DNA of 64,000 nt from CAIKMD01 sp963702925 (lineage in GTDB: Bacteria > Pseudomonadota > Alphaproteobacteria > ATCC43930 > CGMCC-115725). How positions within the stretch are numbered: position 1 is the stretch's first letter; each line of letters begins with the position of its first letter. The notes under the pieces were generated by a model that saw nothing but the letters and a program-made list of their open reading frames with translations, did no database searches and was not told the origin of the DNA. Shown here piece after piece: positions 7,658 to 14,621 of the stretch. A program made the position numbers and the translations under genes. The DNA lies in assembly GCA_963702925.1 (NCBI GenBank), contig OY969771.1, forward strand, positions 3,224,001-3,288,000, in the 5' to 3' direction.

Positions 7658-9679
7658 TTAGATCACTGCCAGGGTAGCCTCGGCTACCGCCTCGACGGTA
7701 ATGCCGAAATGTTTATAAAGTGCGCCGGCCGGCGCCGATGCGCCAAATCCGCGCATGCCGATGAACTTGCCGCCCATGCCGATATAGCGCTCCCAGCCCA
7801 TGGGCGAGGCCGCTTCGATGGCGATGCGTGGCACGCTGCCGAGCACGGTGTTGCGGTAAGCCTCGTCCTGCTGGTCGAACAGTTCCCAGCATGGCAGCGA
7901 GACGACGGCGACGGCAACGCCTTTGGCCTTCAAATGGTCGCGTGCGGCGAGCGCTAGCGACACTTCCGATCCGGTGGCGAGCAAGGTTGCTTTGCGCGTG
8001 CCCTCGGCCTCGGCCAGGACATAACCGCCGCGTGCCGAACGGTTTTCGCCGCTGTCGCGTCGCAGTGCCGGCACGCTTTGCCGCGTGAGCGCCAAAACCG
8101 ACGGCGCGTCTGGCGCGGCGAGCGCGAGCTCCCAGCACTCCGCGGTTTCGACCGCGTCGGCGGGACGAAACACGCGCAGTTTCGGAATCGCGCGCAGCGA
8201 CGCAAGATGCTCGATCGGCTGATGCGTCGGACCGTCTTCGCCCAAGCCGATCGAGTCATGCGTCATCACATAGATGACGCGCAGCCCCATCAGCGCCGAC
8301 AGGCGGATCGAGGGGCGGCAATAATCGGAGAACACCAGAAAGGTGCCGCCATAGGGAATGACGCCGCCATGCGCCGCCATGCCGTTCATGGCAGCCGCCA
8401 TGCCGTGCTCGCGAATGCCGTAATGAATGTAGCTGCCGGCGAACTCGCCGGGCTTCACTAGCTTCTGGCTTTTCGCCTTGGTGTTGTTGGACCCGGTGAG
8501 ATCGGCCGAGCCGCCGATCAGCTCGGGGCAGGCGGGCGCCAGCGCGTCGAGCACGAAGCCCGAAGCTTGCCGCGTTGCGGTCTTCGGCGCTTCGGCGGCG
8601 AATTTCGCGCGGATCGAAGCGAGCGCATCGCGCGTCTCCTGCGACAAGGTGCCGGCGGTGACGCGTTCGAACTCGCTCCGGATTGCGGGCTTGGCTGCTT
8701 TCAACCGCTCGCGCCACGCGGCCGAAGCGGGCCGGCCGCGTTCGCCGACCTTGTGCCAAGACTCGGCCATGTCGGCGGGCACCACGAAAGGCGGCGCCGT
8801 CCAGCCCAGGCGCTCGCGCGTTGCCGCGACTTCTTCCTTGCCGAGCGGCGAGCCATGCGCGGCGGCCGTGCCGGCCTTGGTCGGCGCGCCGAATGCGATA
8901 ATGGTGCGGCACGCGATCAGCGAAGGACGCTCGCTTTGCTGTGCGCGCAAAATCGCCGCCGCGATCGCGTCGGTGTCATGGCCGTCGATGCGTTCGGTGC
9001 ACCAGCCGCAGGCGTCAAAGCGCTCGAGCTCGTCCTCGGAACGCGCAAGCTCGGTGGCGCCGTCGATCGAGATGTGATTGTCGTCCCACAGCACGATCAG
9101 CTTCGCGAGGCGCAAATGCCCGGCGAGCGAGATCGCCTCTTGGCTGATGCCTTCCATCAGGCAGCCATCGCCGGCGATGACATAGGTGTAGTGATCGACC
9201 AGATCCTTGCCGAAGCGCTCGGCCAGCAGCCGCTCGGCTAGCGCCAAGCCGACCGAGTTGCCGATGCCTTGTCCCAGCGGTCCGGTGGTGACTTCGATTC
9301 CGGCGGCGTGGCCGCGTTCGGGGTGGCCGGCGCAACGGCTGCCGAGTTGGCGGAAGCGTTTGATCTCGGCCATCGTCATGTCGGCATAGCCGGTCAGATG
9401 CAGCAACGCGTAAAGCAGCATCGAGCCGTGTCCGGCCGACAGCACGAAACGGTCGCGGTCGGGCCAATGCGGATCGGCGGGATCGAATTTGAGAAACCGG
9501 CTCCACAAGACGGTCGCCACATCGGCCATGCCCATCGGCATGCCGGGATGGCCAATATTGGCGGCCTCGACCGCATCCATCGTCAAGGCGCGGATGGTAT
9601 CGGCCATGCGACGCAAATGCGGGTCGCGCGGTTGCGGCAGCGCCGGGGCCTTAACGGCAGTTGCTTCGGAAGCGCTCAT
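7658..9679 (-). CDS. tkt: Transketolase
   Basis: The 673-residue enzyme moves two-carbon units between sugar phosphates in the pentose phosphate pathway using thiamine diphosphate. The diphosphate-binding block GDGCLMEGISQEA and the catalytic block GLGEDGPTHQPIEHLASLR are intact, as is the N-terminal substrate block ANIGHPGMPMGMAD. I chose the ATG at 9679. A GTG at 9718 is in frame, but it would extend into the candidate 6S RNA and adds a tail without family character. Its cofactor pathway gene thiE is in the same cluster. The C-terminus EATLAVI reaches the expected family end. Confidence 0.94.
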   Translation of the reverse strand: MSASEATAVKAPALPQPRDPHLRRMADTIRALTMDAVEAANIGHPGMPMGMADVATVLWSRFLKFDPADPHWPDRDRFVLSAGHGSMLLYALLHLTGYADMTMAEIKRFRQLGSRCAGHPERGHAAGIEVTTGPLGQGIGNSVGLALAERLLAERFGKDLVDHYTYVIAGDGCLMEGISQEAISLAGHLRLAKLIVLWDDNHISIDGATELARSEDELERFDACGWCTERIDGHDTDAIAAAILRAQQSERPSLIACRTIIAFGAPTKAGTAAAHGSPLGKEEVAATRERLGWTAPPFVVPADMAESWHKVGERGRPASAAWRERLKAAKPAIRSEFERVTAGTLSQETRDALASIRAKFAAEAPKTATRQASGFVLDALAPACPELIGGSADLTGSNNTKAKSQKLVKPGEFAGSYIHYGIREHGMAAAMNGMAAHGGVIPYGGTFLVFSDYCRPSIRLSALMGLRVIYVMTHDSIGLGEDGPTHQPIEHLASLRAIPKLRVFRPADAVETAECWELALAAPDAPSVLALTRQSVPALRRDSGENRSARGGYVLAEAEGTRKATLLATGSEVSLALAARDHLKAKGVAVAVVSLPCWELFDQQDEAYRNTVLGSVPRIAIEAASPMGWERYIGMGGKFIGMRGFGASAPAGALYKHFGITVEAVAEATLAVI

Positions 9680-9692
9680 CGACCAGCCAATA

Positions 9693-9840
9693 GGGTGAAA
9701 CCCGGGAATGGCGCGCACCTTGGCGAGGGGACGCGCTTACGTCAACCCGGATGTCGCGGCGAGGTTCCCTTGATTTCGAATGGCTGGCTTCGCGCCCGCG
9801 CGGTTCTGCCGCGCCAAGGCCTTAGGTTCACGCGCCTCTG
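9693..9840 (+). ncRNA. ssrS: Candidate 6S RNA
   Basis: The non-coding interval between tkt and tRNA-Gln can fold into one long irregular hairpin, as 6S RNA does. Seen directly: 9718-9725 pairs perfectly with 9812-9819 (8 bp), 9695-9702 pairs with 9825-9831 with one bulge, and 9732-9736 pairs with 9798-9802, separated by asymmetric internal loops. In many alphaproteobacteria ssrS sits close to tkt, zapA and the 5-formyl-THF cycloligase gene, which supports the call. The plus strand is preferred by memory of the family consensus, not by a computed match. Ends are approximate, and zapA is not here. Confidence 0.5.
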
Positions 9841-9899
9841 AAGTGGCCGGACTTTGCGTTTGCGCGGCTTTGCGTTTAAGGTCGCCGCATTCCCACCGG

Positions 9900-9974
9900 T
9901 GGGGCGTAGCCAAGCGGTAAGGCAGCGGATTTTGATTCCGCCATACGGAGGTTCGAATCCTCCCGCCCCAGCCA
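9900..9974 (+). tRNA. tRNA-Gln (anticodon TTG)
   Basis: A complete cloverleaf is visible. The acceptor arm TGGGGCG (9900-9906) pairs with CGCCCCA (9964-9970), and the anticodon stem GCGGA/TCCGC encloses the loop TTTTGAT with anticodon TTG. The T arm carries GTTCGAATC. The 3' GCCA is encoded at 9971-9974. It is followed 30 bases later by the glycosylase gene and preceded by the candidate 6S RNA. Confidence 0.96.
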
Positions 9975-10003
9975 TTGGGTCGCCGGTCCGACGAAAGTAT
10001 CTC

Positions 10004-10900
10004 ATGCCGCGGCGCCCCCACGTCACCGTGCGATCGGCCGGACCTTTCGATTTGGCGCTTTCGCTGGCGGCGGCCGCGAGCTTTGCGCCGGTGGTGCCGG
10101 AATCGCCAAGCGTGCTCTCCGCGGTGTTGCGCATCGGCGCGACATCGGCGTTGGTCGAATGCCGGCAAATCTCGCTCCGGCCGCCGATCGTCGCGGTCTT
10201 GGCCGACGGGCCGCTTGATCGCGCCGGGTTGAAGAACGCCGCGGCGTGGTTGCTCGCGGCCGAGCTCGATCTCCGCCCGTTCTATCGCCTGGTCGCGGAT
10301 CATCCGGTCTTTGGGACGCTGACGAAATCGTTGCGCGGCTTGAAGCCGTTGCGGCCGAGCTCGCTTTTCGAGATGGCCGTCATCGCCATTACCGAGCAGC
10401 AGATTTCCTTGGCCGCCGCCTATCGCATCAGGCAACGCCTGATCGAGCGCTTCGGCACGCCAAAGGGCAAGCTGTGGATATTCCCCTCGCCCGAAGCCTT
10501 GGCCAAGGCGTCGAAGCGCGCGCTGCTGGCTTGCGGCTTGTCGCATCGCAAAGCGGAATATATCGGCGATCTCGCGCGCGATGTTGCGGCCGGGAAACTT
10601 GATCTCGACTCGCTGCGCGCCATGTCCGACGACGAGGCGCGCGCTTTCATCTGCGCGCAAAGGGGATTCGGCGCCTGGTCGGCGGACTACATCCTGGTGC
10701 GCGGCTTGGGGCGCCTCGACTGCATCCCGATCGACGATCTCGGCGTGCGCGATGCGGTCGGAAAATATCTCGGCCGCGGCAAGCGGGTTTCGCCGCGCAG
10801 TGTCGAACGCCTGTTGCGGCCTTTCGCGCCTTATCGCGGTCTCGCGATCTTCTATCTGCTGGCCGATGATCGCCTGAACCGCCGGATACGCGCGGCGTGA
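10004..10900 (+). CDS. alkA: DNA-3-methyladenine glycosylase II (AlkA-type, HhH superfamily)
   Basis: This 298-residue base-excision enzyme removes alkylated bases from DNA. The helix-hairpin-helix region is GFGAWSADYILVRGLG (221-236) and the catalytic aspartate is most likely D245 in PIDDLGV, positioned as in AlkA. The AITEQQISLAAA block (128-139) is the other family landmark. The ATG at 10004 follows GACGAAAGTATCTC, a modest ribosome site; the open frame upstream runs through tRNA-Gln and cannot be coding. It appears to be monocistronic, followed by a convergent gene. Confidence 0.88.
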   Translation: MPRRPHVTVRSAGPFDLALSLAAAASFAPVVPESPSVLSAVLRIGATSALVECRQISLRPPIVAVLADGPLDRAGLKNAAAWLLAAELDLRPFYRLVADHPVFGTLTKSLRGLKPLRPSSLFEMAVIAITEQQISLAAAYRIRQRLIERFGTPKGKLWIFPSPEALAKASKRALLACGLSHRKAEYIGDLARDVAAGKLDLDSLRAMSDDEARAFICAQRGFGAWSADYILVRGLGRLDCIPIDDLGVRDAVGKYLGRGKRVSPRSVERLLRPFAPYRGLAIFYLLADDRLNRRIRAA

Positions 10901-10903
10901 TGT

Positions 10904-11923
10904 CTATTTGCCGTCGATGCGGTGCTTGGCTTCGTCGACCAGCGAAAGATCGACATAGCGCGGCGAGGCGGTAATGCCCTTTTTGATGATCCCCAGCGAG
11001 AGATCATTGTCGATCGCGCGCTGGGTCGCGGCAAGGTCGGGGTGCGCATCGGGCGAGCGGTAGGAATCGGCCGCGGTGAAGATGTAGTCGATGTCCTCGC
11101 GATGCGCCTTGGTCACGGTTTGCGCAATCGCGACCGCTTCCTCGTGATGCGCCGGATCGAGGAACCAGCGCAAGGCGCGGATATGGTCTTCGAAGAAATC
11201 GACCAGAGCCGGCCGGTGATCCTTGATGAAATCGGCGCGCATCGCCCAGACCTGCGCCTGCGATATGCCTTGCGCATCGTGTCCCGTGAAGAGCAGGCGG
11301 AACTTGCCGTTGGTCAGGTAGTAGATGAATTGCGGCACGAGATTGATGAGATCGACCTTCTGCTCGTCGAGCATCGCCGGCATATTGCCGAAATTCACCT
11401 CGATCGTGGTCACGTCCTTGTCGGTGATGCCGTGTTTGTGCAGCATCACGCGCATGGTCGAATCGCCGAAGGAGCCGAGCGCGTTCGAGGCGATGCGGTG
11501 GCCTTTCAAATCCTCGACCGTCTTGATCGGCCCGTCGGCGCGCACGACGTAGCGCACGCTGGCATAGCCGGGCACGCCGTCCTGGAACACGTCGCCGACG
11601 ATACGCATGTCGAGCTGCGCATTGTTCACGGCGAGCGCGACCGCCGACGGGCCGAAGGCCGCAATCTCGAGCTCGTTGATGGCGAGCGCCTGGATCTGCG
11701 GCGTGCTGCCGTTGAAGCGCATGCCTTGGGCGAGATAGCTTTTGCCGAAATGGTGGAAAACGTCGGGATGCCGCTTTTGCAGCTCGTCGACCAGCGGCTG
11801 AACATGGGTCGGCGTGGTGGCCCAGCCGACCCGGATTTGCAGCGGATCGGCGTTGGCCGAAGAGGCGGCGAGCGCGGCGCAGACGAGAATGCCCGCACCA
11901 ATCGTCTTGGCGACGGCGTCCAT
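10904..11923 (-). CDS. Periplasmic solute-binding protein, NMT1/TauA-like (orphan)
   Basis: The 339-residue protein has an N-terminal signal peptide (hydrophobic core near residues 8-21, processing near SSANA-DP). It then shows the two-lobed fold of sulfonate, nitrate or thiamine-precursor binding proteins: VGWATTPTHVQPLV, LAINELEIAAFGPSAVALA and LKGHRIASNALGSFGDSTMR. The ATG at 11923 follows a GGAAGGGATC ribosome site. It should bind a small ligand in the periplasm for an ABC importer, but no matching permease or ATPase is adjacent. It may serve a transporter elsewhere. It opens the catabolic block and is divergent from the molybdenum hydroxylase gene. Confidence 0.82.
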   Translation of the reverse strand: MDAVAKTIGAGILVCAALAASSANADPLQIRVGWATTPTHVQPLVDELQKRHPDVFHHFGKSYLAQGMRFNGSTPQIQALAINELEIAAFGPSAVALAVNNAQLDMRIVGDVFQDGVPGYASVRYVVRADGPIKTVEDLKGHRIASNALGSFGDSTMRVMLHKHGITDKDVTTIEVNFGNMPAMLDEQKVDLINLVPQFIYYLTNGKFRLLFTGHDAQGISQAQVWAMRADFIKDHRPALVDFFEDHIRALRWFLDPAHHEEAVAIAQTVTKAHREDIDYIFTAADSYRSPDAHPDLAATQRAIDNDLSLGIIKKGITASPRYVDLSLVDEAKHRIDGK

Positions 11924-12087
11924 GATCCCTTCCTGCCGGTCTGGTGCCGGTAATTGTCGTTAACCGCACTTTAGGTGACTCGGCCTATGGCGGCAACGCA
12001 AAGCCGCTTGCCGTTTGCGCACTTGCGGAAGAAGGAGGCTAGGGCTTAAGTGGCGCCCATGCGAAGAAACGCCAAGCGGAGTCGGGG

Positions 12088-14451
12088 ATGAGCGAACGCA
12101 GCGAGACGACCGGCGGCATCGGCAAATTTGTGCAGCGCAAAGAAGACCTCCGGCTTCTCACCGGCAAGGGGTATTACGTCACGGATGTGCGCTTGCCCGG
12201 AACGGCCTATGCCGCGCTGGTGCGCTCGCCCCATGCCCATGCGCGCATCGCCAAGATCGACACCAGAGCCGCCGCCAAAGCGCCCGGCGTCATCGCGGTG
12301 CTGACCGGCGCCGATTTTCTCGCCGACGGGCTGAAGCTGATGGATCACAAGCCGTCGCTGGTGGGCACGCCCGACGTCACCGTGACGGTGCGGCCGGGCT
12401 TTACGACTTTTACGCATCCGCAGCCGATGCTGCCCGCCGATAAGGTGCGCTATGTCGGCGAGCCGGTCGCGGTCGTCATCGCCGAAAGCACCGATCTGGC
12501 GAAGGACGGCGCGGAGCTGGTCGAGGTCGATTACGATGTCCTGCCCGCCGTCACCATGGCGAAGGACGCGTTGAAAAGCGGCGCGCCGATCGTCTGGGAA
12601 GAGGCCAAGTCCAATCTCTGCGTCGATGTCGATGTCGGCGACAAGGCCGCAACCGACGCGGCTTTCGCGCGCGCCGCGCATGTCGTGCGCTTCGAGACCT
12701 GGGTCAATCGCGTCACCGGCACCCCGATGGAGCCGCGCAACGCGGTGGGCGATTACGACAAGGCCACCGCACGCTACACGCTTTATGCCGGCACGGGCAG
12801 CGGTGTCGCGCGCGAAAAGGGCGATCTGGCGAGCGTGCTCGACGTGCCGCCCGAATCCTGTCGCGCCGTGTGCGGCGACATGGGCGGCAATTTCGGCACG
12901 CGCAATTTCTTCTTTCCCGAATACGCAATCCTGCCCTGGGCGGCCAAGCGCGTCGGGCGGCCGGTGAAATGGCAGGGCGATCGCACCGAGTCCTTCCTCA
13001 GCGATTATCAAGGCCGCGATCTGACCAGCGAAGCGGAGTTGGCGCTCGACAAGGACGGAAATTTTCTCGCGGTGCGTGGCACGAATTACAGCAATGTCGG
13101 CGCGCATACGATCGTCTTCGTGCCCTTGCGCAAAGGCCTCGGGCAAATGTCCGGGGTCTACAAGATCCCGGCGACGCATTTCCGCGGCTGCGCCGTGCTG
13201 ACCAACACGGTGCCGACCACGCCCTATCGCAGCGCCGGCCGGCCCGAGGCGGTCTATATCATCGAGCGCTTGATCGATCTTGCCGCCGACGAGCTGGGTC
13301 TCGATCCGGTCGCGCTGCGGCGGCGCAATTTCATCGCGCCCGAAGCGATGCCCTACACCAATTCGGTCGGCCAGACCTACGACAATGGCGAATACGAAAA
13401 GGGCATGGATGCGGCGCTTTCCCTGGCCGATTGGAAAGGCTTTCCCGCCCGCCGCGCCGAGGCTAAGGCGCGCGGCAAGCTGCGCGGGATCGGCATCGGC
13501 AATTACATCGAGATTGCGGGCGGCTTTCCGCGCGAGCGCGCCGAGGTGACCGTGAAGCCCGAAGGGCGGGTCGAGCTCGTTTGCGGCACGATGAACAGCG
13601 GCCAAGGCCACGAGACCAGTTTCGCGCAGCTTTTGAACGAATGGCTGGGCGTGCCCTTCGAAAGCGTCGATTACGTCGCGCATGACACCGAGCGCGTGAA
13701 AGCGGGCGGCGGCTCGCATTCTGGGCGCTCGATGCGGCTGGCGAGCCTCGTCATCGGCAAGGCCTCCGACGAGATCATCGAGAAGGGCAAGAAGATCGCG
13801 GCCCAAGTGTTCGAGGCCGACACGGCCGATATCGAATTCGTCGCCGGGCAATTCGTGATCAAGGGCACCGACCGGCGCCTCGGCATCTTCGATGCGGCCA
13901 AGGCGGCGGCGACGCGCACCGACCTGCCGGAAGAGCTGCGCGGCAAGCTCGACGCCACCGCCGATCAGGTTGTGACGGTTGGCGCCTGGCCCTCGGGCAC
14001 GCATATCTGCGAGGTCGAGATCGATCCCGATACCGGCGTGGTGGAGATCGTGAAATGGAGCGGCGTCGACGATGTCGGCCGCGCGATCAATCCGATGATC
14101 CTGCACGGCCAAACTCACGGCGCCGCCGCGCAAGGCATCGGCCAGGCGCTCTTGGAACTGTGCTATTACGATCGCGAAAGCGGCCAGAATCTTTCAGGCT
14201 CGTTCATGGACTACGCCGTGCCGCGCGCCGATTTCCTGCCGTCGTTCGATACCGCGCTGATCGAGCTGCCAGCGACAAGCCACCGTTACGGCATCCGGCC
14301 GGGCGGCGAGGGCGGCACGACGCCAGCGTTGGCGGCGACCATCAACGCGGTGGTCGATGCCTTGTCGGAATTCGGCGTGCGCCATGTCGAGATGCCGGCG
14401 ACGCCCGAACGCGTCTGGCAAGCGATTCAAACGGCGAAGGCGGCGCAGTAG
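12088..14451 (+). CDS. Xanthine-dehydrogenase-family molybdopterin-binding large subunit (first copy)
   Basis: The 787-residue protein spans the whole molybdenum-cofactor subunit of the xanthine dehydrogenase/CO dehydrogenase family. It has the N-terminal a/b hammerhead (RSPHAHARI, DKVRYVGEPVAVVIAE), the block NTVPTTPYRSAGRPEA near residue 380 where the family has YRGAGRPE, the MNSGQGHETSF cofactor loop, and a C-terminal Glu in RPGGEGGT near 740. Such enzymes hydroxylate heteroaromatic carbons or oxidise aldehydes. The 2Fe-2S and FAD subunits normally required are not adjacent, and no twin-arginine or iron-sulfur domain is fused. The substrate is unknown. It faces a second copy, convergent across a repeat-rich gap. 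Confidence 0.85.
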   Translation: MSERSETTGGIGKFVQRKEDLRLLTGKGYYVTDVRLPGTAYAALVRSPHAHARIAKIDTRAAAKAPGVIAVLTGADFLADGLKLMDHKPSLVGTPDVTVTVRPGFTTFTHPQPMLPADKVRYVGEPVAVVIAESTDLAKDGAELVEVDYDVLPAVTMAKDALKSGAPIVWEEAKSNLCVDVDVGDKAATDAAFARAAHVVRFETWVNRVTGTPMEPRNAVGDYDKATARYTLYAGTGSGVAREKGDLASVLDVPPESCRAVCGDMGGNFGTRNFFFPEYAILPWAAKRVGRPVKWQGDRTESFLSDYQGRDLTSEAELALDKDGNFLAVRGTNYSNVGAHTIVFVPLRKGLGQMSGVYKIPATHFRGCAVLTNTVPTTPYRSAGRPEAVYIIERLIDLAADELGLDPVALRRRNFIAPEAMPYTNSVGQTYDNGEYEKGMDAALSLADWKGFPARRAEAKARGKLRGIGIGNYIEIAGGFPRERAEVTVKPEGRVELVCGTMNSGQGHETSFAQLLNEWLGVPFESVDYVAHDTERVKAGGGSHSGRSMRLASLVIGKASDEIIEKGKKIAAQVFEADTADIEFVAGQFVIKGTDRRLGIFDAAKAAATRTDLPEELRGKLDATADQVVTVGAWPSGTHICEVEIDPDTGVVEIVKWSGVDDVGRAINPMILHGQTHGAAAQGIGQALLELCYYDRESGQNLSGSFMDYAVPRADFLPSFDTALIELPATSHRYGIRPGGEGGTTPALAATINAVVDALSEFGVRHVEMPATPERVWQAIQTAKAAQ

Positions 14452-14471
14452 AGCGCACTCCGCGAAAACCA

Positions 14472-14597
14472 AACCCTCTCTGCCCTTAGGGCGGAGAGGG
14501 GCGAGCGGGTGAGGTGGGCGCATAGCGAATGCCACCTCACCCTCCCATCGCTAAAGCGATGGGTCCCTCCCTCTCCCCCGCAAGCGGCGGAGAGGGT
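14472..14597. repeat. Intergenic palindromic repeat cluster between convergent genes
   Basis: Three hairpins lie between the convergent molybdenum hydroxylase genes. The first pairs 14474-14485 with 14489-14500 (CCCTCTC...GAGAGGG type). The second is a perfect 9-bp stem, CCCATCGCT at 14544-14552 with AGCGATGGG at 14555-14563. The third is another CCCTCTC/GAGAGGG pair at 14569-14596. A further GAGGTGG/CCACCTC pair spans 14511-14538. The composition matches dispersed REP-like elements of alphaproteobacteria. It may also end transcription from both sides. Confidence 0.75.
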
Positions 14598-14621
14598 TAT
14601 TCGGCAAGTTGTTTGTCCTGC

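Noticed and set aside
9680..9718. Longer transketolase from a GTG at 9718
   Set aside because: The added 13 residues are not family-like and would overlap the candidate 6S RNA.
12046..14133. 695-codon minus-strand open frame
   Set aside because: Antisense to the first molybdenum hydroxylase gene, which carries all family motifs.
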